From assembly GCA_026545765.1 (NCBI GenBank), contig CM048840.1, positions 15,256,765-15,320,764 of the forward strand: a DNA stretch of 64,000 nucleotides. The letters are read 5' to 3'. Below are positions 1-12,200 of this stretch, piece by piece (the first letter of the stretch is position 1; each line of letters starts with the position of its first letter). The stretch is from Plantago major. Its lineage: Eukaryota; Streptophyta; Magnoliopsida; Lamiales; Plantaginaceae. The position numbers and the translations under genes are program-made. Below the pieces are notes generated by a model. The model saw only the letters and a list, made by a program, of their open reading frames with translations. It was not told where the DNA came from and made no database searches.

Positions 1-78
1 TCCGAACACATGCAAAGGATATTATGATGCTTAATGGTAATGCAGATTGATTGAATATTGAATTCAAATCTGGTTCAG

Positions 79-978
79 GATACGGTCGTTGGCTACATTT
101 GGGTGCCAGTTGCCCCTGATGGATACAAGGCAGTTGGTCATGTAGTCACCGTCTCTCCTGAGAAACCTGCCCATGATAAAGTTCGTTGTGTTAGGTCAGA
201 CTTTACTGATCTTAATGACAATTTGGACAGGATTTGGGGATCTGGGAAGCAGGATAGTGCGGATGGTGTTGGTATATATAGCACGAGGCCGAGAGACAGG
301 GGTGTCCAGTGCCAGGGGATCCCAACAGGCTCGTTTATTGCTCGAAACAGTGGACCGGGATCAGTAGATTTGCCCTGCTTGAAGAATCTAAGTGGGAATA
401 AGAATGCCATGCCTAATGCTGATCAGATCAATGCAATTGTTCAGGCTTACTCTCCTTATATGTATTTTCATCCTGATGAACAATACTTCGCGTCATCTGT
501 GACATGGTACTTCGAAAATAGGGCATTACTATACACGAAAGGTGAAGAAACAAAACCAGTTCCCATTGATCCAACGGGTGCAAATCTTCCTCAAGGTGGC
601 GGAATTGACGGTGCATATTGGCTTGATCTTCCTATTGACAATACAGCCGAAGAAAAGGTCAAGAAAAGAGATTTAGCATTTGTTTCTACTTATTTACATG
701 TAAAGCCAATGTTTGGAAGCACATTTACTGATGTTGGAATATGGATATTTTACCCTTTCAACGGCCCGGCCCGGGCTAAAGTCGAGTTCTTCAACGTTTT
801 ATTACTATACACGAAAGGCGAAGAAACAAAACCAGTTCCCATTGATCCAACGGGTGCAAATCTTCCTCAAGGTGGCGGAATTGACGGTGCATATTGGCTT
901 GATCTTCCTATTGACAATGCAGCCAAAGAAAAGGTCAAGAAAGGACATTTAGCATATGTAAATTTTGTTTACACTTAA
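79..978 (+). pseudogene. Vps62/DUF946-like protein, truncated and rearranged
   Basis: The reading frame encodes the N-terminal third of the plant Vps62 (DUF946) family, whose cellular role is not well defined. It starts after a splice acceptor (ggttcag at 72-78), so upstream exons lie outside the window. Family-typical stretches are visible: GYIWVPVAPDGYKAVGHVV near the start, then YFHPDEQYFASSV, PVPIDPTGANLPQGG and FNGPARAKVEFFN. After KVEFFN, where the family normally continues for several hundred residues, the frame jumps back and repeats a block of about 50 codons it has already encoded, then stops. The remaining two thirds are absent downstream. I infer a truncated gene relic. Transcription cannot be excluded, because the frame itself has no stop codon until 976-978. 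Confidence 0.7.
524..958 (+). repeat. Internal direct duplication in the Vps62 fragment (524-681 and 801-958)
   Basis: Two blocks of about 158 bp, both starting attactatacacgaaagg, are nearly identical and lie 277 bp apart in the same reading frame. They differ at only a few positions near their 3' ends, so the duplication is much younger than the family. Confidence 0.9.
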
Positions 979-1359
979 ACCTTTAGCCACTTTGAGCCAG
1001 ACTAAAACCTTTCTTTTTTTACACTTTGCACCAAAACGTTTCAAAAACTTTCACCGTAACACAAAGGTTGTATGAACATTTGCTCAATTTTACTCTTAAT
1101 TGATGGTATTATATTCCCATTTCATTGTTCTGTGGTTTTATTATTAATTTCTTCAATAGCATAGCACATTGATGATAGTAATGAGAGTGAAGTTTCCTTT
1201 GGGGTTCATGCTTGCATTTATACATGTTATCATGCCTTCTTTTTCAATCCTTACTTATGTGTGATTGATCTCAGTGATGTTCACAAGAAATAGTGGCATT
1301 GAACAATATGAAACGTCCAAGAAGATACCTATGTGAACACTGTTGCCCATGGTTTTATT
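979..1359. other. Intergenic, nothing recognised
   Basis: AT-rich sequence between the Vps62 relic and the Mutator-like element. It shows no homology I can recognise and no long open frame. Confidence 0.5.
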
Positions 1360-1420
1360 ATATATAAGTCCAAACCAGCGAGTGGGAACGCACGTGGAGA
1401 AATTCTCGCTCTTCGATTCA

Positions 1421-1456
1421 ACTGTCAGTCAACTGTCGGAACAGTTGACTGACATT
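1421..1456. repeat. Short palindrome
   Basis: Arms of 16 bp (actgtcagtcaactgt at 1421-1436 and acagttgactgacatt at 1441-1456) match at 15 of 16 positions around a 4-base loop. It lies upstream of the MULE promoter region, and could be a subterminal structure or a regulatory site. Confidence 0.7.
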
Positions 1457-1599
1457 TGACTGGTCAACTAACATGTGCCAGTTGACCGGGTCCCGCCCCA
1501 GGCCGGGCCCCGATCCCGGCCCTAACCCGTCTTCTACCCGAACTTCGACCCGAACACTTCTATATAATGAGAGGGGGATGGGATACATTTCACCACACT

Positions 1600-1785
1600 T
1601 CAAACACTTCCATTCCATTCCCGAAACACTTCAAACACTTTCATTCCCGAACATTTAAAATCCACAACACTTCCAACACTTAAGACAATTCCATTCCCGA
1701 ACACTTAAAATCCACAACACTTCCAACACTTCAAACACTTCTATTCCCGAACACTTTCAATCCCAAACACTTCCATTCCCATACG
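1600..1785 (+). repeat. Tandem repeats in the MULE leader
   Basis: Imperfect copies of a unit containing cattcccgaacacttaaaat and ccacaacacttccaacactt occur about 50 bp apart (for example at 1642 and 1692), with shorter partial copies around them. They lie between the TATA-like site and the first ATG of the transposase frame at 1792. Confidence 0.75.
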
Positions 1786-1791
1786 TATAAT

Positions 1792-4296
1792 ATGAGTTAC
1801 TTAAGTGATTCGTCCACAGCGTCTGATGAATTCCCAGACTGCACGAACTTGTTCATAACCCAAGAGATTTTCAATACTCGTGCAGACGCAGAAGCCTGGG
1901 TTCGTGTTATTGGTCGATAAAACAATATGTTTTTCGCGATCACGCATTCCAGACCAAAGAACGTGTACATGGGTTGTGAGTGTGCTAGTGCCCATAGGGT
2001 CATGACTCCAACAAACCCCGAGGCAAAATCCCGAAATTCAACCGGGAGTAAAAAGCATTCTTGCCCATTTCAGGTCAAGCTGCATGAGAGGTTACCAAGC
2101 GAGTGGATAGTTGTTGTGAAAGACGGTCACCAAAGACACAATCACCGACTCGGAAAATACCCCCATTGGGACACGTCCGCAGCAAAGTTCACTGATGAAG
2201 AGCGTGTGCGAGTAGTGGAAATGTTGCGTGCCAGAATGACTCCTATAGCAACGCTTGTTCAACTTCAACAAGAATTTGTGCACAATTGCAGTACGTTACG
2301 ACACGTATACAATGCTGACCAGAAAGATCAACGGATGGAGATGGGCGAGATGGAGCCGATGGAATATTTTATCCATTTGTTGCAACGACATAGCTACACA
2401 TATTATGTGGTCAAACAGCCGGGAACTGACATATTGGCTGGATTTTTCTTAGCTCATCTTAATACAAAGTCAATGATCTGTTTGTTCCCTCAAGTTGTTC
2501 TCATGGATGCTACGTATAATATAAATTTGTACGACATGCCATTGGTGGAAGTGATTGGCATTTTACCCATTGGTCAAAACTACCACATAGCTTTCATTTT
2601 CGTCTCGGACGAGAAGACGCTGTTATGTGTGGGGCTTACACGATTGCGGGCGTTGTTTACAGAATGTGGTGTCTTACCGAGGGTATTTGTTACGGATAGA
2701 GAGTTAGCTGCAATGCGTGCCATAAAGGAGGTATTTCATAAAGACACCCATCGGTTTGGAGGCATATATCTAAGGATGTGCAGAAATATGTAAGTGACAT
2801 GATGAGGGTACCAAAAAGTATGAACGTTCAGTGAAGCTAAGGTGGCAAAAGATCGTGAACGCAAATACTCCGGAACTATATGAGCAGGCTGTTGCAGAAA
2901 TGGCAGAGGCCTGGAGACCTCAACCTAGGTGCATGGCGTACGCAAAGAGATATTGGTTGGACCCATACCACGACTGATTTGTACACGCGTGGACGAAAGA
3001 CATCCTGCACTTTGGAGCTGATACGAAGAACATGTAATTCAATTTCGTAATTAAATTTATTTCGTAATGCACTACTATCATGTAATTAGAGTTGTGCCCA
3101 AACTGACATTCAACAATGTAAATTGGTTGCAGAGTCGAAAGTGCGCACTCCAGGTACAAGTATTGGTTGGGAACTGCAAACTCAAAGTTTCACAGAAAAT
3201 TCCCCAAGCTGCATCACTTACTTGAAATGCATTATGATGCAATCCGCTCTGAGTTTGAGAAAGCGTTGACGAAGCATCCTCATGTCACGACCCGTGGAAT
3301 CTTACGCAGGCTAGGAGGTGTGGTTTCACATCTTGCTATTAAGAAAATACTCCATGAAAGATCCAACGTTGATCCTGTTGAATGCGATCACGCATTGCGT
3401 ACCGGTTGGGGACTACCATGCGCATGTGAATTGCAACAAAAGAGTGTGACCGGGAGGAGCGTCCATCATATTAGAGATATCAACGAGTTATGGAGTACTC
3501 TTCGTATGGGGGAACCATATCAGACTAGGCAACATACAGTACGGGACCAGTTTGATGACTGGTACAGGGACCGTAGGAAGTCTGCCACGGAGGAGGAACT
3601 CAGATCATACTTCGAATCGGATGGAAACGCATCATACACGTACCTGGAGGAGCCACCAATCAGACACAAGAAGAAAGATGGTAGACAGCCTAGAGCAACT
3701 GGGAGGTCCAGTTGGGAAGATCAACCCGCGAACCACAGTCAAAGGACTCCCAACACTCACAAAGACAGTATTCAAGGCATCGTAGATCATTCAGATATGA
3801 AAGTCAGATGCCACCACAAGGTCTGCGATACATTCAAGGTCAGAGTGACGTCCAGGCCGATGGGAACTGTGGATACAAATTTATAGCACAACTCCTATAC
3901 AATGACCAAACAGAGTGGGTACGCGTTAGACATGAACTTCTTCATGAGCTGACCAACAACAGACATCTATACATCGCGGAGATGGGGGAAAGACGGGTCG
4001 CGAAAATATTAAATGCACTCAGCTGGTTTGCAGGACCATGCGCCCAACGGTATTGGTTTACACTTTCAGATATGAGACTACTAACAGCTACGACGTATCA
4101 ACGGGTGTTCACCACATATGTTTTCTATGGGTCTACCACATACTTGCCCTTGGAATGTCGTACAGACATGGAGTCAGCATCTCCGGACCCTCCACCGGCA
4201 GACGAAGAGTGGACAGTCGAGTTTGTCAATGGCGGTCACTACATTAGGCTGCGCGTTGGCCATGAATGTCCACTTCCACCACTATGGCCGACTTGA
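1792..4296 (+). pseudogene. MULE transposase (FAR1-like N-terminus, SWIM zinc finger) fused to OTU protease domain
   Basis: The frame opens at the ATG at 1792 but is cut by a TAA at 1918-1920; the same frame continues to 2793. That part covers a FAR1/MuDR-type DNA-binding region (CPFQVKLH, DGHQRHNHRLG) and the MULE catalytic region (VVLMDATYNIN, FVTDRELAAMRAI). A small deletion near 2755-2765 shifts the frame; the continuation (HISKDVQKYVSDMM) runs on with further damage. An apparent intron spans about 3036-3131. From 3132 the frame encodes a VESAHSRYK motif and a SWIM-like element (GWGLPCACEL). Near 3700 another frameshift leads into an OTU domain at about 3850-4296, with the catalytic-type DVQADGNCGY box and a C-terminal GGHY box. 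Known MULEs more often carry a Ulp1-like protease. The OTU assignment rests on these motifs. Confidence 0.75.
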
Positions 4297-4330
4297 CAAC
4301 ATCAAACAGAGGAAAGAACAAGTCATTGGA

Positions 4331-5096
4331 TGCAACATTATTCCGTTCGGCTATATCAATGATTTTCGTTGTAGTGAAATCATATTAAGCTTAAGCTTTC
4401 AATATGTTATGCTGCGTATTTATAGTGTAATGAGTCAAAATTTATGTTATAATGATATCGCTTGCGGTTTAATTTCTCGAATTTCCATTAAATTTAACTT
4501 TTACTTTTCATTTTGAATAAATAAATGACAAAAGTAAATTAAAGTTTTCAATTTGCAAAATTATAAGTAACTTTTCAATTTGCAAAAACAAAAAAAAATA
4601 GAAAACTATATATATAATCAATTTGTAAATTAAAAAAAAAATAAAAAAACTGGAAATATAGAATTAATTAAAAAAAGCAGAAAAAACCATATGAAGTCCG
4701 GTTTTAAAATCGGCCATATCATGATTTCCGTTTTTTTTTTTCATATTTCCAGTTTATTTTCGCTTTTTTAATTAATTCTATATTTTTAGAAATTTTTGTA
4801 TAAACGAAATATTTTTCGAAAAAAATTCATTCATTTTTTTTCGATTTATGTTTAGTGTTGTTATTTTATGTTCGATCATGCATGTTAATGTTTTTGTGTC
4901 TGCATAAATGAGTTATTTTAATTTTTCATTAAGTTTATAAGATTATTTTTGAGTTAATGGCATTTTGATTATGTTACAAAATATTTGTATTGCCTTTAGT
5001 ATCGCCCTTCCTCCTCTGGACTCTTCCTTTTATTTCCATCATCACATCAGTCAATCGCTTCTTTCACCATTTTCTCCAATCGACTTTTCCATCCAT
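4331..5096. other. AT-rich intergenic stretch with an inverted repeat
   Basis: Very AT-rich. An imperfect inverted repeat pairs about 4640-4680 with about 4761-4790 (gaattaattaaaaaaagc against gcttttttaattaattc) around a central caccatatgaagtccgg-like core. It may be a degenerate MITE. Nothing coding is seen. Confidence 0.5.
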
Positions 5097-5101
5097 CCTA
5101 T

Positions 5102-6204
5102 TGTAGAAGAACGAAATTCATCTACTCTAAAATGATATTTAAAAATATATATTAGAAAATAAAATACAATTTTCTAGCATTTTTGGAATTTTACTAAATT
5201 AAATTCTAAAAATTAAAATTGCTGGATTATTTTCTAATATATAAAAATTAAATAAATTTAAATCGAATTATGTCATATGGGACGACCTACACGTAATTGC
5301 ATAAATCGGGCTACATACGATAAAATTGGGCCAGAAGTAATGGGCTAGGGCTCCATGTGATGAAATTGGGCCAGAATTAATGGACTAGGGCTCCATGTAA
5401 TGAAAATGGGCTAGAGTTGAAGAGTTGGGCCATGGGCTCCTATATTCTAGAGAAATATGCTCTTCTTATGCCCTTCCAAAGTGTTATAAATAGAGGGTCC
5501 CCTTTATTTATTTCTAGACACCAAGCAACACATCAAGAGGAGCACAAGAAGAAGAGGAGCAAGAGAAGAGGAGCAAAAAGAAGAGCAAGCAAGAGCAACA
5601 AGCAAGATCAAGAGCAAGAATCACAAGTCTCCTCAAGATCATCATCAAAGTTTTAGCAAGTATTCAAGAAGTTCATCAACAAATCCAGGAGTAGTCACCG
5701 TTTGACCCAAGAAGAAGCCTCAACGCACTTGGAGAACGTTATTGGAAGATCAACTACGCCAAAAGGAAGATCAAATCCGAGAATCCTGACGAAACTCGAG
5801 CAAACGTTCTTGAAGTTCATCACCAAATCTAAGCCAAGACCATCGTTAGATCCAAGATCAAGCTCAAAAGCTCGGAGAAACGCTTCCGCCAAACTTCCTC
5901 TAAAGAAGATCAAAGGCCAAATCATGCGACGATCTAGAAGCGTTCTTCGTGGAGTTCATCAAATCCCAAGAAGTTCGTCATCGCTCGCATCAAGCACTCC
6001 CAAGTTCATAATTCGATCCGAGATCAAGCTAAGAAGCCCTCGCATCGACGTTTGCCCGATTTTGAAGTCGTAAATCCTAAAACGAAGAATTTGAAGATCA
6101 AGTTCGCCACTTTAGAAGACTAGAATCAGAGGATTAGAATAGAGATTGTAGCCGCTTTTATCATGATCAATAAAATTATCATTTGAGCAACTTTACTTGC
6201 TACA
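5102..6204 (+). mobile_element. Solo LTR (1,103 bp)
   Basis: The block starts TGTAG and ends CTACA, the inverted ends expected of an LTR. It is flanked by cctat (5097-5101) and cctaa (6205-6209), a 5-bp target duplication with one mismatch. It holds a TATA box (tataaatagag at 5485-5495), a purine-rich transcribed leader and a polyadenylation-type aataaa near 6170. No primer-binding site or coding region adjoins it, so it looks like a recombined solo LTR. I could not assign the superfamily. Confidence 0.75.
5323..5402 (+). repeat. 40-bp tandem duplication in the U3 of the solo LTR
   Basis: Two adjacent copies beginning aaattgggccagaa lie exactly 40 bp apart (5323 and 5363) and differ at only a few bases. 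A third, degenerate start follows at 5402. Confidence 0.85.
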
Positions 6205-6293
6205 CCTAATTTCTCCAGCCACAGATCGACTTGAGTTCTCACATGGCGTACATCCTCTACCCTCTTCAACAACATATCGGCTTGGGTTCTCCC

Positions 6294-6485
6294 ATGGCGC
6301 AGCGGCTTCGCTTTTCTTCTCCGAGATTTTGGCTTCTTCCAGCCTGTAAATCCAGACGATTTATCTGCCTCTTGCCGGCTCTGAACCGGCTAGAGTTGCA
6401 GATTCCAAGATCCGCTCTGAATCCCACCTCTGAATCGACTAGCAGCGCAAGTCCAAATGATCCAGTCGATTTAGGCCTTTTAGAG
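6294..6485 (+). other. Possible orphan first exon
   Basis: An ATG at 6294 opens a 64-codon frame rich in Arg, Ser and Leu, ending at a good donor (gag then gtaatt at 6486). Together they look like the targeting-peptide exon of an organellar protein. No convincing next exon was found, since the following kilobase holds only an RNase H relic. It may be a gene fragment or chance. Confidence 0.25.
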
Positions 6486-7079
6486 GTAATTTGATTTGAA
6501 CTTTAACTTATAGATACGCCGATTGTTGTAATGTTATCTTTATTGTTTACATGACCTTGATGCCTCTTTCCTTGAACCCTTGGTGATTCTGTCATTCTGT
6601 TCCCTTCAATTCACTCAGTACAAATGATCTATAGTTTGATGCCTGGGATTATGTTATCTCTTGTGATCACTCCTTGTTACTTAGTGAGTCAGCCAAATTG
6701 AGGCATTTGCAGACATGGTGCCGTTGCAAATTCCTAACAAACCCACTAAGCAATACCTACTAATCTGTGAAACACAAAATCTTTTTATTCTTCAGTTGTG
6801 CTGTATGTGAAGAAGTAGTTGAGAATTATATACAGTTTACTTTCTTATCTCTTATGGGTGATATGATTCGGTGCGTTGCTATTCAAATATTGCAATACCA
6901 ATTTATGGTGTCATGTTGCATAACATATGTTGCTTATGTTTAGAAGAATGAGTTCATTTTCAAACGCACTTGTCCAAAACTCGCAGTTCACGGTGTTCTA
7001 AATATTTTTACTTGCCTGAAAATCTCTTTAGTGCTGGGTAAGGAGAAACTCTACTCATGAAATTGAATTCGTCCGGAAT

Positions 7080-7245
7080 CAGGATGGTTGAAACTCAATA
7101 TGGATGGTGGGGTTGATGATTGAATTGGGACGCAGTGTTGCTGGGGGCATCTGTCGTGATGAGTTCGGTACATTGTGATGGGGATTTACTATCAGGCTAA
7201 TTGAATGTGGAAGAAGCTAAGGCACTGGCTCTGTGTGTATATATG
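7080..7245 (+). pseudogene. Relic of an RNase H-like (RVT_3) domain
   Basis: Frames here resemble the plant RVT_3-type RNase H found in LINEs and captured copies: a KLNMDGG-like start near 7090, a GICRDEFGTL-like middle, then VEEAKALALC near 7207. Stops and frameshifts separate the pieces. The rest of 6486-7687 shows nothing I recognise. Confidence 0.5.
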
Positions 7246-7687
7246 TATGTACACTATAGTTCAGTTAACTATCAGTGACATAGCCAAACAATGTATAGTA
7301 AATTATAAGAATTGCCTCCATCAAGTTAAGTACTTTCCTTTTATGATAGTAATTGAAAAGAGAAGGACCATTTTAGTATTCTTTTAGAAATTTGAGGCTC
7401 ATCTTCCCCTGCAAATGTATATGTGTTACTTTCATTCATCATCCACACATTGACCTCATATGACGTGTTTGTTTGAAATCATACGAGCCAAGACACCGGA
7501 AATCAGATATATTGTTACACTATCAAGCTCATGTTGAATGGGTTCCATAAGGGAGGAAGTCTCGCTTGATTTTCCTATACTGTTAATCCCTTAACTATTG
7601 CCTCGCTCTTCCTCAAATGGATCTAGGTTTCCATCTTATCCCTAAATTCTCTATACTGATCTGTCATCTACCAGTCAAGACACCAAC

Positions 7688-8713
7688 TGTTGGTACCCTT
7701 GATTCTGCTGCAGATGCACGGTGTTGAAATAGAGGTTGACGACGAATAGAAGTTGCTATTGTTGTATGAACATGTTGTTGTGGTTGGCGGTAGTGTATGA
7801 GGACAGAAACGGAGTAGGTAAGGAATAGGATTAGACTGCTGAGCAAAGGCTGGGCCTCATTCCTTAAGATAGAACAACAGTATTTGAATCAGAGTTCTAG
7901 CACTCGAACTTTGACTCTGCGAACTAATACAATAAAGGTTTTTCTGGCTTTAGAGAGAGTAGTTTAAGAGAAGGAAGAAGAATGGATTTCTGTGTGTTGA
8001 AATCGATTCTGGGGGGGCTATTTATAATATTGAAGAGTTGCAGTCTGAATAGATGTATCCTTTCGCATAAAGGTCCCTGCAGAAACAAAAATTCGAACTG
8101 ACACATCTGTTGGAATTTTCGTTTCAATTACATCCTTTGGCGAATGGTCGCATTCCATTAAATTCAAACCGAATCGGACACAACCGTCATTCAGACTAAC
8201 CGGACTAAATGGGTCGTTTCAGACTTAACCGATTATCTTATTGGGCTTAACCAAACACAATATGTTTCTGGCCCAAAAAGATAATAATCAACTCTAGACC
8301 GCGACCCACGGACCTCGGACCCACGAGCCCAACGAGCCCACGGCCCGGCTCCTGGCGGGTGCGTGTGTAGGAGCATCTAGCTCCTCCCCCTTCCAAAAGC
8401 ATGGGTGCCCTAAGGGCCCAATCACTTAACCCAAGCCTTGGACTAATAAGTAGTTTCTTCTTCCTCAATTTTAGCCATGTGGGACTTCTCCCATTCCAAC
8501 TCTTGGCATTCCATATTCAATGCATCAACCAACACACTTTGAGCTTCAATAACTCTTTCACCTTTCAATGAATTTTAGTAATTCTTTCTCAAGTGTCATC
8601 TACTACCATAGTAGATTATACATGTTTAATGAAACTTCATTTCAAACGTGTGGGGCCCCTTTGGTTGAGGTACAAAGTCATGGACTAGCCTCATTAGTGC
8701 TAAAATTCTAACA
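7688..8713 (-). mobile_element. LTR of a Copia-like retrotransposon (minus strand)
   Basis: Read on the minus strand it starts TGTTAG and ends CCAACA, the same termini as the Copia LTR at 38416-39804. A TATA box (tataaatagcc on the minus strand, near 8015) fits an LTR promoter. The bases just inside (ttggtgtc) resemble a degenerate tRNA-Met primer-binding site, so this may be the 5' LTR of an element that lost its interior. No matching target duplication was found. Confidence 0.6.
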
Positions 8714-9214
8714 CATGTATTATATTGAAGCTTTTGGGGTTTGATATGTTTTTGGATTTTAATTTCCCCCTTTTCATTAAAGCCATTTGTGTGAGTGGAA
8801 GAAACAAGGAACTGATTTGGTCATTTCTATCCAGATGAGTTTGTGAAACTAATGCTGTTTTGACTTTGTTTTGAAGGAAATCACTCTGATGAAAATATCT
8901 CTCATATTAGTCTAATTATATCTAGCCATACATGTATACGGGCTCTGTTCTTGTAATTTGCATTTGATTTCATGCACTTATAGCTCTCGTGCATTTGTTT
9001 GTTCATGTGCGTGTTGCATATTTGTTAATGGTGTGTATGCTGAATTTTCACTTTTGTTAGCTACATATTTTATGTTAGACTCTGATGTTTTAGATATTCA
9101 TTTGGCTGATGTATTTTGCTAGTCTCAATCTGGTTTGTGGCCATGGAGTCGAGCACATATGAATGAAATGAATTGTTGCATGTAATTTAAGCCAACTAGA
9201 TTAGATATTTAACC
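8714..9214. other. Intergenic, nothing recognised
   Basis: AT-rich sequence with no open frame of note and no repeat structure that I could see. Confidence 0.5.
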
Positions 9215-9222
9215 ATATACCT

Positions 9223-12200
9223 CTATGTTTTAAAAGCCGGAACCGGAGGTTGAGCCGGTCACCCTCTAAAAAAGGTTCAACCGGGTCGGACCGGTTCACC
9301 CGGATAGAGCCGGTATGACGTCATATATATATATATATATAAACATAAAGATTCAAATCATCATAAAAATGACATCAAAGATCAAACCATTAAGTCATCC
9401 ACATTACAATCATAAAATGCTAAAATCCCAAAGATCAAACTCAACAATAATACGAGAGTTCAAAGCATAATTAGAATGTCTTAAGGTTGCAAAAGAAATA
9501 AAAGTGAACAACTAATGTCAAATGGCGCCATCATTTGGTGCATCATCCTCGTCCAACAAGTTCTCAATGCCATCCAAGCCTATGTTTCCAAAGTTGTCCA
9601 AATCAACATCATCGTTCTCATTTGTTGCAACATTTTCTGCATTTCCTAAATACAAAATATATAGATTATATAATGACTAACAAAATGAATAACTAATAAA
9701 TAGAACGTATAAACCCAATGAAAAACTCAAAATATACATAACAATTAACTAGTACCTCTCAAAGTTGTGGATTGTGAAGCATCACCATCACTACTTGGAA
9801 TAGGTGTTACCATAAGTTCACCTTCTTGACCTTCAATGTCATCATCAACAATCCAAGAATCCACCTTATCGATGCATTCATAATCAAGTGGATCAAACAT
9901 GTCCATTTTATTTTTACAACTACAATGACAAAGGGAAAAGTAATTTTGAGTTAGGAATCATAATGACTAATCCAAGATTAATAAAACAAAATGATCACAT
10001 ATACAAAGATAGACATACCGATCTTGCAAGCGCAAATTGTAATGGACATAAACAAGATCATTCAACCTTTCATGCTCCAATCTATTCCTCTTCTTAGTAT
10101 GAATGCGCTCAAATACACTCCAGTTACGCTCACACCCGTAAGAAGATGATGTTTGACTCAAAATTCTCACGGCAAGCTTCAGAATCCTCAAGTGAGGTGC
10201 CCCATACTCTCCACCATTCATCTTAAAAAAACGTATTTGAAAATAAGTAACAAACACATATACATTAACAAAAGTTACAATATGCCAATAGGTATCGATA
10301 ATTATAAGTTGACATAATATACAAAATGTAAAGCAACATACCTGGAGAACTGGTTTTCTTGAAGCCCTAGCTAATGCATTTGAAAATGAACCCATACCCT
10401 CACGAAATGTGGCAATCTCGATTACTTTAGGATCTTTATAATAGTCTTGAAGGATCAAAAGCAAACCCGAGAAAGCTTGAGAAGGTATTGAATGATCGGG
10501 ATCATACTGAAATGCAGGATTCAACCAATAAGCAGCTCCATGAAGAGGCAAATTCAACATTCTTTCAAACCTTTCATCAATAACATTCACAAATGGGCTA
10601 TACTTAACTTCATCACCTTTGAACAGCTCTTTTATTCCTCTAATGGCTCTCTCCAACCCTCATAAACATAGCTAAAGAAGGCTTCTCATCCGTGTCACAA
10701 ATGCTAGGTCGCATAAGAGGTTCCAAAATCTTCACCACAACATTGCAATTACTCCAAAACCTGTTGTTCAAGACCACTTCTCTAACTGCCTTACCTTTGT
10801 CATTGTTACAATTTTCACGAAACTCAGGACACAAAACTAAGGCCTCCAAATCGCTTCTATGCTCATAAAGACTCTTCAAGGCAATGAAATTTGTACCAAA
10901 CCTAGTAGTCACAGACCTAACTATTTCAAATCCATCCAGTGTCAGCTCTCAACCAACCAAGACACCATTTGTTGTTGTAAAAGAAGCTAGATATTTTAGA
11001 GCCAAATGTGACACATGATGAAACCGATGTGAACTTGCCAATATCTTCCAAAATCAAATTCAGACAATGAGCAGAACATGGTGACCAATAAATTTTTGGA
11101 TATCTCTCATTCAACAACTTTCCAAAGACCCTTATAGTTAGCGCATTATCGCCACTAGATGAACAACATTATCAGGCCCTACAATCTCCACTATACTTGC
11201 AAACAGATCACGCAAAAGTGTGGAACTTGACTTGACACGTGATGCATCAAAAGACTTAATAAATGACACACCATAGCGACTATAAACTAAAAAGTTTATC
11301 AAAGGCCTGCTACTCTGATCTTTCCATCCATCCCCCATTATTGTACACCCACTATCAATCCATTTAGCACGGCGCGCAATAGACAATGTAATCGATGTTT
11401 TAGCCTCTTTCAACAATGGAACTCTCAAAGCATGATAATTAGGAGGAGTATAGCGTAACCCATGACGCTACCTTCTCCATAGCGGTCTAAAAACTTAGAA
11501 TTCACAAAGATTTATAGGTATGCAAGCATCATAAAACCAATTTGCCAAAGCCATATCGTTGTCATGCTTTCTTTAGTTTGCCATGCACATTTTAAGCTAG
11601 GTTGAGAAAGATTTATCGTTGCACTGTGCATCTTAAAGTTTCCAGCTTTTTTTCCTTTTATTCGCAAAGATCAAGACTCAAATCATTTGGCAATAAGATT
11701 TCAACTTCTTCTCCAGCTATATCACAAGTATCCGGTTTGCCTCTATTCTTTTTAGAGTTTGCATGTTCATCTATTAACCTTCTCATTGCAATTATAACAT
11801 CAGGTGGAACACTACGACAACTAGTAACATTTCCAGTTATTTGAGCTAAGTGTTCTTTCATCCTATGGATACCTCCACCACCAAATCTTTTATGACAAAA
11901 ATTACATTCAAGAGTGATCTTCTTACCGACTACTGTTACATCGGTAACATGCTCCCAAGCCGGATCCTGCTTTTTCGGACATTAGCAAGCAAGGTTCGAT
12001 CACTGATGTTCTTGATCGAGTTGAAGGAGTAGAAGCAACTCCAGATGGTACGGCATGGGATGCTGATTGAGAAGACTCCATACGCGCTGAGAATCAACAC
12101 AACAAATGAGCAACACAACAAAATCGAAGTCGAAGTGCCAATTAAGAACAATTACAGAACCAGAATTTGAAGAAAAAAAATCCACGTCATTCTTTCCATA

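Larger units (their letters stand above)
1360..4330 (+). mobile_element. Decayed Mutator-like (MULE) element carrying an OTU domain
   Basis: The unit contains a promoter-like tatataatgaga at about 1561, a repeat-rich leader and a long interrupted coding region for a FAR1-type/MULE transposase followed by an OTU cysteine-protease domain. I could not define the terminal inverted repeats or the target duplication, so the limits are approximate. An in-frame stop, a small deletion and at least one frameshift show it cannot encode its full protein. Confidence 0.7.

Noticed and set aside
138..410. Antisense open frame over the Vps62 fragment
   Set aside because: It is a shadow of the conserved plus-strand protein, without any similarity of its own.
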